64,000 nucleotides of DNA from an uncultured Draconibacterium sp. (GCF_913060805.1 NZ_CAJXTC010000026.1:1-64000); one strand, 5' to 3'. Shown: positions 1 through 8,688, counted from the first letter of the stretch. The notes: a model not told the origin generated them from the sequence alone. Numbers and translations are program-made.

Positions 1-143
1 TGCACCCAACGATCTTCGTGGGGCATATAAAATTTCTTTTTAAACAGGTTTACATCGAACTTTCTTTTAGTTCTTCTTTTCGAGTGAGAAACATTGTTAC
101 CCACCATTGCTCTTTTACCTGTTATTTGACAAACTCGTGACAT
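1..143 (-). CDS. rpmB: 50S ribosomal protein L28 (partial, C-terminus outside window)
   Basis: The reverse strand from an ATG at 143 reads without a stop to the window edge, giving 47 residues that begin [20 protein letters not shown] and continue with a Lys/Arg-rich stretch and a HEDRWV motif. This is the conserved N-terminus of bacterial ribosomal protein L28, a structural protein of the large subunit; the Q-[IV]-TGK and GNNVSH motifs are characteristic. The usual length is about 60-80 residues, so the last third lies outside the window. The gene reads out of the window, so its usual partner genes cannot be seen. A possible -7 box lies upstream at 309-316. Confidence 0.93.
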   Translation of the reverse strand, partial: MSRVCQITGKRAMVGNNVSHSKRRTKRKFDVNLFKKKFYMPHEDRWV

Positions 144-473
144 TTCTTTTAATTTCTTGATGTTTACAATAAACACATTACTAAAAACGGAGTGCAAAGA
201 AAATACTTTTTTAGAAAATAATCAAGCAGTTAACCTAATTTTTGCAAAAACAATTAACAATACAGTGTTAATACTCAGGAAAAAACGTGTTTTCTACTCA
301 ATCGCCTGCAAATATATGCTATTTTTCTTCAGCTTGAAAAGAATATTGAAGCAATATTAATTTTTCTGAAAATAGATGATTAACAGTTTATTTTATGATT
401 TACAGGATTAGTTTTCGGCCCCTCAATTACTATTATGAACAATAATCATACGCTTATATAACGCTTATAAAAA
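144..473. other. Intergenic region upstream of rpmB
   Basis: About 330 bases, strongly AT-rich. The only open frames are short, start at TTG and have no recognisable product. It must contain the rpmB promoter on the minus strand. I see one TAnnTTTG-like box at 309-316 and nothing else that I can support. Confidence 0.5.
309..316 (-). promoter_or_regulatory. Candidate Bacteroidota -7 box for rpmB
   Basis: On the minus strand the bases read TATATTTG, matching the Bacteroidota sigma-ABfr -7 consensus TAnnTTTG. It lies about 165 bases upstream of the rpmB start, implying a long leader. No clear -33 TTTG box at standard spacing is visible, so this is only a candidate. Confidence 0.3.
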
Positions 474-505
474 CAAAAGGTCCGGAATTACTCCCGAACC
501 TTTTA
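474..505 (-). terminator. Rho-independent terminator after the secreted TPR gene
   Basis: On the minus strand, AAAAGGTTCGGG and CCGGACCTTTT form a stem with one mismatch, followed by a T-rich run. It lies 20 bases past the stop codon of the gene at 526-1323. Confidence 0.7.
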
Positions 506-525
506 CATTTTATATCGCAATTCGC

Positions 526-1323
526 TTATAAACTTTGCTCACATGCAGCTAATACTTTTTTAGCATTTGCATTGTTAGGATCAAGCTCTAAGGCTTTTTT
601 CAGGAACGGAATAGCTTGTTCAAAGCTTTTCTTACCTGCTGCAACTGCATTTGTGTATTCTTCATCTAAAGTTGTGATAGTTCCAGCGTTAACGCTTTCT
701 GTTGCACCTTTAATAGTCGCAGCACCTTCCTGGTATTTTTCGTATCCTTGCGAGAAGTAAACTTTTGCAAGGTTTTCTACCAATTCGGCTTTGTTTGCTT
801 CGCTTACAGCAACTCCTTCAACTGAAGATTTTCCTTCGGCAACCATAGCTTCGGCAGCTTTTTTCAACGAAGCACTTTTGTATTTTTCAGCTTTGTCGTA
901 GCTAAAATCGTTTTGTGAAACCGCAAAACAGTTGGCAGCCTCAACAAAGTCTTCGCTTTTATAACTTTTAATTCCTTCGTTATAAAATATTTTACCCGCT
1001 TGTTCTGCAATACCTGCATCAGGGTAATCTGCTATTGCTGCTTTATACAGTTCAATTGCTTTATCGTACTCTTTGGCATCAACTGCATCCGAAGCTTTAG
1101 TTTTAGCTACAGCCGGACGTAATTGGCCAAGTACAGCATTAATATTATCTACATTCTGTCCGTGATCAGGAATGGCCAATACAGATTCGAATAATTCAAT
1201 CGCTTTTTCAAAATCTTTGCCTTCTACAGCGGCATTTGCCTGCGTCATTAATTCACTGGCGTCTTGGGCAAATGACATTACAGAAATAAACACCATCACC
1301 ATTAACAATACTACTCTTTTCAT
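526..1323 (-). CDS. Secreted TPR-repeat protein
   Basis: This 265-residue protein has a clear signal peptide (residues 1-20, ending SFAQ), so it is exported. The mature part is helical with tetratricopeptide-like repeats: one around residues 25-60 (KDFEKAIELFESVL), one around 85-120 (KEYDKAIELYKAAI), one around 125-145 (EDFVEAANCF) and a C-terminal one (FLKKALELDPNNANAKKVL, about 240-260). TPR proteins act as binding scaffolds, so no enzymatic role is suggested. It is transcribed alone, with a terminator just downstream and a -7 box at 1391-1398. The function is unknown; such Bacteroidota proteins are often periplasmic or outer-membrane assembly partners, which is inference. Confidence 0.85.
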   Translation of the reverse strand: MKRVVLLMVMVFISVMSFAQDASELMTQANAAVEGKDFEKAIELFESVLAIPDHGQNVDNINAVLGQLRPAVAKTKASDAVDAKEYDKAIELYKAAIADYPDAGIAEQAGKIFYNEGIKSYKSEDFVEAANCFAVSQNDFSYDKAEKYKSASLKKAAEAMVAEGKSSVEGVAVSEANKAELVENLAKVYFSQGYEKYQEGAATIKGATESVNAGTITTLDEEYTNAVAAGKKSFEQAIPFLKKALELDPNNANAKKVLAACEQSL

Positions 1324-1390
1324 TTTTTCAACTACTTTTTAATATTTTATAATTCAGTTTAATTTCCCTCTAAATTTCGTCGATGAGCCC

Positions 1391-1398
1391 CAAAAATA
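1391..1398 (-). promoter_or_regulatory. Candidate -7 box for the secreted TPR gene
   Basis: On the minus strand the bases read TATTTTTG, matching TAnnTTTG. Transcription would start near 1384, about 60 bases before the ATG at 1323. No firm -33 box is seen. Confidence 0.4.
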
Positions 1399-1510
1399 GT
1401 AATTCTGAATTAAAAACCTAAAATACAGCAACTAAGATTCGCGACTCTTTTTGCACATTATTGCAAAAACAAAAACAGTACCAATAAAAATGGCATTATT
1501 TTTTAGCGAC

Positions 1511-1798
1511 TTACGGGTTGAGCAAATCCGGATTCCAAAAATTCAATATATTTTTTATCAGGTGAAGATTATTTGCGGCCTCAGTATTCTGCGGATCAAT
1601 ATCTAACACACGGTTAAAAGCATTAATGGCTTCTCCCCAATTCTGGTATTTTTGTTCAATATTTCCTTTCAGCAAAAAATATCGCACAGAATCCTGTTCT
1701 TCAAGCTCTTCGAAAAGATTCTTGGCCTGTTCTGCCTTTTCAGTTTTCAACAAATCTTCAATTACTTTCAGGCTGTTTTCAATCTTCGTATTCTCCAT
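1511..1798 (-). CDS. Small TPR protein coupled to relA
   Basis: A 95-residue cytoplasmic protein with no signal peptide. It is mostly helical and contains one and a half TPR units: a degenerate helix pair at about residues 18-45 (KAEQAKNLFEELEEQDSVRYFLLKG) and a typical TPR at about 48-80 (QNWGEAINAFNRVLDIDPQNTEAANNL). It starts two bases after the relA stop codon, so the two genes are almost certainly one transcription unit and may be translationally coupled. A TPR adaptor next to a (p)ppGpp synthetase suggests a partner role, but this rests on position only. Confidence 0.85.
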   Translation of the reverse strand: MENTKIENSLKVIEDLLKTEKAEQAKNLFEELEEQDSVRYFLLKGNIEQKYQNWGEAINAFNRVLDIDPQNTEAANNLHLIKNILNFWNPDLLNP

Positions 1799-1800
1799 TT

Positions 1801-3993
1801 CTATTTCTCTCCCCTACTTACTGAAATAACACCCTTTACCTTTTTTAGTTTATGAATAAGAAACTCGAGGTGATCGAGATTATAAACCGAAACCTGCAAT
1901 ATTCCTTCAAAATTTCCTTTGTCGCTCGTAATATTTATCGAACGCATTTGTGTGCCGATATCTTTTGCTATGATGTGCGTAATTTCCGAAACAATGCCAA
2001 CTTCATCGGTTCCGGAAATATGCAACGACGTTAAAAATGAACTGTTGCTGGTATTGTCTTTCCACACGGTTTTTATGATCCGGTACGGGAAGCGCTCCTT
2101 CATTTGAGGCGCATTCGGGCAATTGTCGCGATGAATTTTAATACCTTCATTTATGGTAACGAAACCAAATATTCTATCGCCAAAAACAGGATTACAGCAT
2201 TTTGCCAGCTTGTAATTTACATTTTTAAGGTTGTTATCGATGATCAGAAAATCTTCGCCACCATCGTACGAAAGATTTTTCGCTTCGCCTGTTGGCAACA
2301 GCTCTTCAAGAGTCTTTTTCGTTGTATCTTCTTCCTCTTCTTTTTCAACAAACAACGATTTTACTTCCAGCGTATCTATTTTACCCACCGCAACTTCGTA
2401 GTAAAAATCAACAGCCAGTTTAAAACCAAAATGTTTCAGGATTTTACGAATTGCATCATCGTTTAAATCCAGTTTCCAGTTTTTAAACTTACGCAACAAC
2501 ATCTCACGGCCATCGTTTGCCTGGCGGTTACGATCTTCGTTCAAACTCGTTTTAACGCGGTTTCTGGCTTTCGATGTAACTACAAAATCCAACCAGTCTA
2601 ACTTTGGTTTCTGGTTATTCGACGTATCAATTGCAATTTGATCGCCATTTTTAAGCTTGTGTTTTAACGTAACTTTTTTACCATTTATCCTTCCGCCAAC
2701 GCAAGTGTCCCCAATTCGCGAGTGAATTTCGTAGGCAAAATCAAGAACTGTTGCTCCCGATGGCATTTTCTTTAAATCGCCTTTTGGAGTGAAAACAAAT
2801 ATCTCGTCGCTGTAAATATCGGTGTTAAAATGGTCGATAAAATCAACCGCATTCAGCCCCGGATTTTCCAGAATATCGCGAATTCCGGCCAGCCACGAGT
2901 CAAAACTCGATTCCTTACCACCCTTGTATTTCCAGTGTGCCGCCAAACCTTTTTCAGCAACCTCGTCCATTCGTTTGGTACGAATTTGTATTTCAACCCA
3001 TTTTTTATGCGGCCCCATTACCGTTGTATGCAACGACTCGTAACCGTTCGATTTTGGAATGGTTATCCAATCGCGCAAACGGTTTGGATTGGTTTGATAC
3101 TCTTCGGTAACAAACGAATAGGCGGTCCAGCAGTCGGCTTTTTCATTTTCCGGTTCCGAATCGAGAATTACGCGAATGGCAAACAAGTCCATCACCTCGT
3201 CGAACGAAACATTCTTTTTGCGCATTTTGGTATTTATCGACGAAATTGACTTTGTACGTGCTTTCATCGAAAATTTCAATCCGCGCTGCTGTAGCTTTTT
3301 CTCAATGGGTTTAACAAACTCGGCCACAAAGTTGGCCCGCTCGCGTTCGGTTTCTTTTAAGCGGTTAACTACGTAATAATACTCATCAGGCTTTTGAATT
3401 TTCAGGCAAATGTCCTGCATCTCGGAGTTTATATTGTATAAACCAAGCCGGTGTGCCAAAGGCGCGTATAAATATTGTGTTTCGTTGGCGAGTTTCTGCT
3501 GATTTGCTTCGTTATAAACTTCAAGATTGCGCATAACCTGCAAACGGTCGGCAATTTTAACGAGGATAACACGTACATCGCCGGCCAGTGCCAACATCAG
3601 TTTTCGGTAATTTTCCGAGTGAAGATCAATGGTATCGGTTCCCAGGGCATTGATCTTTGCCATGCCTTCCAGAATAGAACTAATATGGGTACCAAATTTT
3701 TTACCAATTTCATCCTGAGTTACCTTTTCTTTTAGGCCGGCGTACATTACGTTATGTAGCAAGCCAGTAATTACAGAGTCGGGCTCCAGACCGATCTCCA
3801 TAGCAATTATGGAGGCCACTTCGAGCGAATGGCTTAAAATTACTTCGTCGTGAGAAAAGCGGGTTTCACCAAGTACATTTTGGGCAAATTCAAAAGCATT
3901 CTCAAGTTTCAAGAATGACGCATCGTCCCATGTTAACTGGCAAAACTCTTTTAGGTGGTCGTATCTGGTATATATTTGTTCTCTGGGTTCCAT
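1801..3993 (-). CDS. relA: RelA/SpoT family (p)ppGpp synthetase with degenerate hydrolase site
   Basis: This 730-residue protein has the long Rel architecture: HD-type hydrolase region (about 25-175), synthetase domain (about 235-350, with PKSNGYESLHTTVMGP and EIQIRT), TGS (about 395-455), zinc-finger/conserved-cysteine region (KLAKCCNPVFGDRIFGF, about 595) and a C-terminal ACT domain (about 655-728). The synthetase motifs look intact, so it should make (p)ppGpp from ATP and GTP or GDP. The hydrolase region lacks key residues: the HD pair followed by ED is H80-N81 followed by Tyr-Ala, and the ADRLHN motif reads ADRLQV (149-153). It is therefore probably synthesis-only, like RelA. Bacteroidota often carry a second, bifunctional Rel elsewhere. 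Confidence 0.95.
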   Translation of the reverse strand: MEPREQIYTRYDHLKEFCQLTWDDASFLKLENAFEFAQNVLGETRFSHDEVILSHSLEVASIIAMEIGLEPDSVITGLLHNVMYAGLKEKVTQDEIGKKFGTHISSILEGMAKINALGTDTIDLHSENYRKLMLALAGDVRVILVKIADRLQVMRNLEVYNEANQQKLANETQYLYAPLAHRLGLYNINSEMQDICLKIQKPDEYYYVVNRLKETERERANFVAEFVKPIEKKLQQRGLKFSMKARTKSISSINTKMRKKNVSFDEVMDLFAIRVILDSEPENEKADCWTAYSFVTEEYQTNPNRLRDWITIPKSNGYESLHTTVMGPHKKWVEIQIRTKRMDEVAEKGLAAHWKYKGGKESSFDSWLAGIRDILENPGLNAVDFIDHFNTDIYSDEIFVFTPKGDLKKMPSGATVLDFAYEIHSRIGDTCVGGRINGKKVTLKHKLKNGDQIAIDTSNNQKPKLDWLDFVVTSKARNRVKTSLNEDRNRQANDGREMLLRKFKNWKLDLNDDAIRKILKHFGFKLAVDFYYEVAVGKIDTLEVKSLFVEKEEEEDTTKKTLEELLPTGEAKNLSYDGGEDFLIIDNNLKNVNYKLAKCCNPVFGDRIFGFVTINEGIKIHRDNCPNAPQMKERFPYRIIKTVWKDNTSNSSFLTSLHISGTDEVGIVSEITHIIAKDIGTQMRSINITSDKGNFEGILQVSVYNLDHLEFLIHKLKKVKGVISVSRGEK

Positions 3994-4006
3994 GTTGTAA
4001 AAATAA

Positions 4007-4033
4007 AAAAGGCTGCCATAAGAGCAGCCTTTT
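4007..4033 (-). terminator. Terminator between ferritin and relA
   Basis: AAAAGGCTGC and GCAGCCTTTT form a perfect 10-bp stem with a 7-base loop. On the minus strand it is followed by a T-rich run. It lies just after the ferritin stop and upstream of relA, so relA probably has its own promoter. Confidence 0.85.
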
Positions 4034-4056
4034 AATTCCTTATATTGATTTTTTAT

Positions 4057-4572
4057 CTATTCAGCTGCAGCAGTAGTATCAACGAAGGTACGATTACGCA
4101 TTTCACGATCCAGCATAAAAATACCGTTCCCCTGGCCATTAATGAGCTTTAGCGTATCAAGAATTTCGGTGACATTCGCCTCTTCTTCAACCTGCTCATC
4201 AACAAACCAACGCAAAAAACTTTGTGTTGCATGGTCTCTTTCTTCAACCGCAACATCAACTAATTTGTCGATTAAACTGGTAACTAATTGCTCGTGTTCA
4301 AGTGTTTTCTCATAAACATCGATAACACCTTCCCATGTTGTTGGCATCTGGTCAATCGCTTTTAACTCCACTTTACCTCCGCGTTCAACCACATAATTGA
4401 AAAACTTGTTAGCATGAGTCAGCTCTTCCTGATACTGAACATACATCCAGTTGGCAAAGCCCGGCAGCCCTTTATCGTTAAAATAGGCTGACATTGAGAG
4501 GTATAATAATGATGAATATTGTTCTGCGTTTATTTGCTCGTTTAACGCATTTAGCACTTTTTCTTTCAACAT
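4057..4572 (-). CDS. ftnA: Ferritin (non-haem iron storage)
   Basis: A 171-residue protein of typical bacterial ferritin length that assembles into a 24-subunit cytoplasmic shell oxidising Fe(II) and storing Fe(III). The four-helix bundle signature is visible: NEQINAEQYSSLLYLSMSAYF at residues 10-30 with the ferroxidase Glu, then YQEELTHANKFFNYV near 47-61 with the E-x-x-H metal ligands, a long loop, and VEERDHATQSFLRWFVDEQVEE near 110-132. There is no haem-binding Met pattern, so ferritin rather than bacterioferritin. It is a single gene flanked by terminators on both sides. Confidence 0.95.
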   Translation of the reverse strand: MLKEKVLNALNEQINAEQYSSLLYLSMSAYFNDKGLPGFANWMYVQYQEELTHANKFFNYVVERGGKVELKAIDQMPTTWEGVIDVYEKTLEHEQLVTSLIDKLVDVAVEERDHATQSFLRWFVDEQVEEEANVTEILDTLKLINGQGNGIFMLDREMRNRTFVDTTAAAE

Positions 4573-4632
4573 GATCTACTTGTTTTATGATTTTGTGCTT
4601 AAAAGTAGGAAAAACAAGAGAAAGATAAAAAA

Positions 4633-4660
4633 GAAAGATCCGTTTTCGGATCTTTCTTAA
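4633..4660 (-). terminator. Terminator after the curlin-like gene at 4853
   Basis: AAGAAAGATCCG and CGGATCTTTCTT form a perfect 12-bp stem with a 4-base loop, followed on the minus strand by a run of T. It lies about 190 bases past the stop of the curlin-like gene and is the first terminator on that side of the csg locus. Confidence 0.8.
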
Positions 4661-4852
4661 CGAATTAAAAATCGAATGTTGTCAGAGAAAATTTTCACAT
4701 TAATTGTGATACCGGATTTAATGGTGGTTTTATTCGATCTTTAATTTCCTGAGCCAATAAAAAATAAGGGTAAAAAAATCTTTTTAGTATTTAAGTTAGT
4801 ACTATAAAACCGAGCTGCAGGATAAATCCAGACAGCCCGATTTTAGCCCCTA

Positions 4853-6211
4853 TCAATGAGTCGTTAATGACGACTGTGTTACAGTTGCAGAATGCCAGTC
4901 TCCACTCTGGTCAATTACTGAAGATCCTCCACCTCCTTGCTGAACAGAAACGAAGTTGAAATTACCGGCAATATCCAAATCGGAATAATTGCCTCGTCCT
5001 TCCTGAAGGATTTTAACTCCATATTCATCAATGGCTGCAATAAAATTTCCGTTATAACTCCCGGATACGTCAATATCTGAGAAGTTTGATTTTCCTTTCT
5101 GATCACAACCAATTTCATTCAAATCACCAAGTAGGTCGATAGTGGAATTACTGCCATTACCTCTTTGAATCGAGGTAACCAGGTTCTCTAGGCCAGAAAC
5201 GACTTGCGAACCGTAATGGTGAGTACCTCTCTGATCGGCAAAAATACGGTTCCAATCTCCGTTAATTTCTTGTCCGGCAAAGTGGCCACCTTCACAGTTT
5301 TTTCCTTCGTTTCCAGAACCACCACGCTGTGTTATTGTGGCTTTATTATCATCGCCTTCAATTATCATTTCAGCAGTTGAGCCTTTTCCCATTTGTTTGA
5401 TTGCAACACCAACCGTTGGAACAAAAACATGAGATTCATCGTGCACAGGAGGAATTTCAGACGGTTTACCGCCATCATCGCTTTTCCCAACTGAAGAACC
5501 ACTTTTCCCCTTACCATGATCTGTTTCATCATGCTCGGTTTCTTCTTCTGATTCATCGTGAGGAAATTTTCCCTCGCCATGCTGTAAATAATGACTGCCG
5601 TTCCTGTTTCCACTGATAATCATTGTAGAATACTGGTCATTACCGCTTTGAGAAGTCCATGTTTCATTCAAATCACCTTGCAAATCCTGTTGGGCAAAAT
5701 GGTCTCTGCCAGCCTGATAAATCCATGCCTGATTGCTATTCCCATCAACAATTTGATATAACTGATGATAATCGCCATCCTGGTTAGGAACTCCAACATA
5801 CGACTCTTCTGATTCGATTCCCGGCTCATCATCAGGCGCAACTCCAATAATATTAAATTGGTTGCCATTACCTTTCTGAATCTGCCTGGAGTTGTTGTGC
5901 GAACCAAACTGATGTAAATAAGACAAATTACCTTTTCCGCCATAAGTTTGATCAACAACAGAGTGATTATCTTCGCCACCTTGCGAAACCATCTGTGTTT
6001 CATGGTCCTCAATCTCTCCTGATTGATTTACCCAGGCAAATTGTGCCTTATTCGAAATTTGTTGGATCAATATACTACTCATGTTGCCAACCTGATCCGT
6101 TTCTGCAAACTGGTCTTTACCACTTTGATTGACCGTCGTAAAATTAGTGGTTTGAGCCAACAGGCTAAATCCACAAAAAACCAACAGAATTAGCAATATT
6201 ATATTCTTCAT
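4853..6211 (-). CDS. Curlin-repeat secreted protein with His/Asp/Glu-rich insert
   Basis: I chose the ATG at 6211 because it gives a clean signal peptide (MKNIILLILLVFCGFSLLAQ); an upstream in-frame start at 6244 adds 11 unlikely residues. The mature protein (about 430 residues) is built of degenerate Q-x-G-x-x-N-x-x-x-x-x-Q units typical of curlin (CsgA/CsgB) beta-arcade amyloids, for example VNQSGKDQFAETDQVGN and VNQSGEIEDHETQMVSQGG. Residues of about 209-261 are a non-repeat stretch very rich in His, Asp, Glu, Gly and Ser. The gene starts 38 bases after the preceding curlin-like gene, so the two are probably co-transcribed. It could be a second major subunit or a surface-anchoring/nucleating subunit. 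Confidence 0.85.
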   Translation of the reverse strand: MKNIILLILLVFCGFSLLAQTTNFTTVNQSGKDQFAETDQVGNMSSILIQQISNKAQFAWVNQSGEIEDHETQMVSQGGEDNHSVVDQTYGGKGNLSYLHQFGSHNNSRQIQKGNGNQFNIIGVAPDDEPGIESEESYVGVPNQDGDYHQLYQIVDGNSNQAWIYQAGRDHFAQQDLQGDLNETWTSQSGNDQYSTMIISGNRNGSHYLQHGEGKFPHDESEEETEHDETDHGKGKSGSSVGKSDDGGKPSEIPPVHDESHVFVPTVGVAIKQMGKGSTAEMIIEGDDNKATITQRGGSGNEGKNCEGGHFAGQEINGDWNRIFADQRGTHHYGSQVVSGLENLVTSIQRGNGSNSTIDLLGDLNEIGCDQKGKSNFSDIDVSGSYNGNFIAAIDEYGVKILQEGRGNYSDLDIAGNFNFVSVQQGGGGSSVIDQSGDWHSATVTQSSLTTH

Positions 6212-6249
6212 AAACCTAAAGCTTTGATTATAGCTTATATACAATAATA

Positions 6250-7320
6250 TTAAGGCAGCTGAATAATACTTTGGCTTTGGGTTACTGTTGCACTATGACC
6301 ACTTCCGGTTTGGCTAACAGAGCTCCAATTAATAGCTCCAACCTGTTCCTGAGAAGCAAAGTTGCTACTACCATCTTGTGTAATAATTGCATAGTTTTTA
6401 CCCATTTCAAACAAATTTGTTTGTGTTTGATTGGCGGTGTTTCCATTACCTCCCAATTGAGATATTATTGCTTCGTTTACGAAGTCTCCCGGTTGACCGG
6501 CTAATGACGTCTGGTCTTGCATAGCGATATTAGATCCAGAGGCCTGTGTAATAGTTCCACTATTTTTATGACCTAACTGATCTTGCCAAGCATCATTGTC
6601 ATTGCCTGTCTGTTCAACAAAGGCTACACTTTTCCACGAAGCAACCGCTTGCGTTTGATAAGCTTCATTGCGGTTACCCGACTGCAATGCTGTTACCTCA
6701 TTCGCCCATCCATGCTGTTCTTGCTCTGCCCAGTTTTTATTTCCCGACTGGTTAATTAAAGCTGTATTAGAACTACCTACGTAGTCATCCGGCAGTTTGG
6801 TATCTTGAGCTTGTTTGGCCGTATTTAGATTGCCGGATTGCAAAATTGTAGCTTCGTTTGAATATTTAACCTGCATCTGTAAGGCGACATTATTATCACC
6901 ACCTTGCTCGATAGTTGCAACAGACGCACCCATTTGATGGTGAGGTCCTTGAAATTGCTCAGCCAGGTTATCATCGCCTGTTTGAGTGATATAAGCTTCT
7001 AATACTCCACCAGGACCTGCGTATGGTTCGCTTCTGTCATGGATTTGGGTAACGTTAGCATCATTTCGCTTTCCACTTTGCATAACTTCAGAATAATTGG
7101 CATCACCCGCGTCATCATCAACGAGTAGGTAGTTAATCTGGGTTACTGTCGCTTCATTTTTTTTGTTGCTTTGCTCAATCAAGGATTCATTGTCTTCTCC
7201 TTGCTGATCAACTGTTGAAGTTTGATTTGTTCCACTTTCAATAATTACAGATTTGTTTGTTTGCGCCATTACAATGGATGCAGCAAACACCATTACTAAT
7301 AAGAAAAATAACTTTTTCAT
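6250..7320 (-). CDS. Curlin (CsgA-like) amyloid subunit, second copy
   Basis: A 356-residue protein with signal peptide MKKLFFLLVMVFAASIVMAQ and about 330 residues of curlin repeats of the form Q-x-G-x-x-N-x-A-x-x-x-Q (QSGNLNTAKQAQ, QSGNKNWAEQEQ, QSGNRNEAYQTQ, QTGNDNDAWQDQ). It is more than twice the length of E. coli CsgA (151 residues), which is common for curlins of this phylum. It should be exported through the outer membrane by the CsgG pore encoded nearby and polymerise on the cell surface. It lies downstream of a REC-like/PAS/LuxR regulator, and its 5' leader resembles that of the other csgA-like gene at 12755-13948. It is probably an operon with the next gene. Confidence 0.9.
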   Translation of the reverse strand: MKKLFFLLVMVFAASIVMAQTNKSVIIESGTNQTSTVDQQGEDNESLIEQSNKKNEATVTQINYLLVDDDAGDANYSEVMQSGKRNDANVTQIHDRSEPYAGPGGVLEAYITQTGDDNLAEQFQGPHHQMGASVATIEQGGDNNVALQMQVKYSNEATILQSGNLNTAKQAQDTKLPDDYVGSSNTALINQSGNKNWAEQEQHGWANEVTALQSGNRNEAYQTQAVASWKSVAFVEQTGNDNDAWQDQLGHKNSGTITQASGSNIAMQDQTSLAGQPGDFVNEAIISQLGGNGNTANQTQTNLFEMGKNYAIITQDGSSNFASQEQVGAINWSSVSQTGSGHSATVTQSQSIIQLP

Positions 7321-7343
7321 AATTAAAATTTTAAGTTGTTAAT
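7321..7343 (-). promoter_or_regulatory. Conserved 5' leader of the second csgA-like gene
   Basis: Immediately upstream of the ATG the minus strand reads ATTAACAACTTAAAATTTTA. The same motif, with one extra T/A base, precedes the csgA-like gene at 13948. The shared leader suggests common control of translation or mRNA stability. Confidence 0.5.
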
Positions 7344-7631
7344 TAAAAGGATTATTTAAAACTCTATTTGAGTTTCGGATTTTATAAAAGTGTTTGGTTT
7401 TACTAAGTTGCATTTTTCCGATTTCAAGATTTACAATCAAAATTACATTAGGAAAACATACAAGTAAATAAGAGAATCATGAAGCAATAATCTTGTAAGC
7501 CCCAACACTAACAACTCAGCAAAAACATCTCTATAACAACCAGTTAGTATTTCATAAAAACAATAAGCACGAATAAAAAGCAAAGAGACTTTCAGATAAG
7601 AAATCAGAACTACGTGCAACAGGTATCGGTC
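7344..7631. other. Intergenic region upstream of the second csgA-like gene
   Basis: About 290 AT-rich bases between the terminator of the LuxR-type regulator gene and the csgA-like leader. It should contain the promoter of the two-gene curlin unit. A TAATTTTG box on the minus strand at 7438-7445 is the best candidate -7 element. No coding potential is seen. Confidence 0.5.
7438..7445 (-). promoter_or_regulatory. Candidate -7 box for the second curlin unit
   Basis: The minus strand reads TAATTTTG (TAnnTTTG consensus), about 118 bases upstream of the start at 7320. The nearest upstream TTG is at 15-base spacing, shorter than usual, so a regulator may be needed. Confidence 0.3.
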
Positions 7632-7634
7632 AAA

Positions 7635-7671
7635 AAAATACCGTATGAAAATATTATCATACGGTATTTTA
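7635..7671 (-). terminator. Terminator after the first REC-like/LuxR regulator
   Basis: AATACCGTATGA and TCATACGGTATT form a perfect 12-bp stem with a 7-base loop, followed on the minus strand by seven T. It lies 20 bases past the regulator stop codon and separates it from the curlin genes. Confidence 0.9.
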
Positions 7672-7689
7672 ATCTTTACAAAATCAATA

Positions 7690-8688
7690 TCAAACGTTCA
7701 ACATGTAGTTTTTTCCAAACATAAATACAGCCTTCATAATATTACCCGAGTCAGTTTTTTGAATAATGTTTGAGCGGTGTTTTTCAACGGTACGTTCCGA
7801 AATGCCTAACCGATCTGCAATTTGTTTAATGGGCACTCCCGTTGCCGATAATTGTAGCACCTGTCGCTCTCGCGCAGTTATTAAATTCGGATCAAGATAT
7901 TTCACCTCATTCTCATCGTTCAGATAATTAATTTCTGAAATTTGTTTTGTCTCATTTAAAGGAATAACAACGCCAATTATTTTTGATACGGAACCTCGTT
8001 TTTTTACATGCGAAAAGTATACGTTAAAATACTCTTTCTCCTTTCCGTGAATTCGAATTCGGTTTAGTCTGCAATCTTTTGTTAAACCATTCATAAATCG
8101 CGAAAGCTTTAACTCATCCTCATTTCCGGAATTAAAGGCGAATACTTCATTTAATAAATAACTCCCGTTTCGCTTGCTTGCCAAATCTACCAACTTATCA
8201 AATGTTTCGTTAGTTTGAGTAATACGTTTATCATCGGCAACAAATACGCCGTATGGAATCATTTTACAAATTGAGTCGAACTTAATAGCGCCATATGCTT
8301 TCCGTTCCATATTCTTAACCAATTGCTTCTGTATAATATTTAGAATACGCTCCTGATCGAATGGTGGAAATATAAAACTATCAATGCCTAATTCAACCGC
8401 AACAAAAAACTCGTTTTTGCGAAATTGATTAAAGATCATAATAAATGGTATTTCGTTTTTTAATATTTCGTTGTCGAGAATATTATAAACCTGGAACCCA
8501 TTTAACTCATTTATATCATAGAAGCAGATTATTAAATCAGGGAGCTCTTTCATTAGCTTTTGAATAGCTATCTCGATATTACTTACAAACGTTACATGAT
8601 AGTTTTCTTTAGCCAATACATCGATAAACATTTTACTTGATGCTTCCGATTCGCCAATCAGAAGCAGATTACTTTGGGTAGTTTTCAT
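7690..8688 (-). CDS. CsgD-like regulator: pseudo-receiver, PAS, LuxR HTH
   Basis: A 332-residue cytoplasmic protein. Residues 1-125 have the shape of a response-regulator receiver (PDLIICFYDINELNGFQVY), but the phosphoacceptor Asp position after PDLIIC is Phe, the N-terminal acidic pair is missing (LLLIGESE) and the Lys before PFD is Pro, so it should not be phosphorylated. Residues of about 140-255 are PAS-like. Residues of about 265-332 are a LuxR-type helix-turn-helix (LTARERQVLQLSATGVPIKQIADRLGISERTVEKHRSNI). It is paralogous to the regulator at 14534-15547. Both sit directly upstream of curlin-like genes, which suggests they control amyloid production as CsgD does in enterobacteria. Confidence 0.85.
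   Translation of the reverse strand: MKTTQSNLLLIGESEASSKMFIDVLAKENYHVTFVSNIEIAIQKLMKELPDLIICFYDINELNGFQVYNILDNEILKNEIPFIMIFNQFRKNEFFVAVELGIDSFIFPPFDQERILNIIQKQLVKNMERKAYGAIKFDSICKMIPYGVFVADDKRITQTNETFDKLVDLASKRNGSYLLNEVFAFNSGNEDELKLSRFMNGLTKDCRLNRIRIHGKEKEYFNVYFSHVKKRGSVSKIIGVVIPLNETKQISEINYLNDENEVKYLDPNLITARERQVLQLSATGVPIKQIADRLGISERTVEKHRSNIIQKTDSGNIMKAVFMFGKNYMLNV

Noticed and set aside
157-360. 67-codon plus-strand open frame
   Set aside because: Non-ATG start, AT-rich composition and overlap with the rpmB upstream region; no family resemblance.
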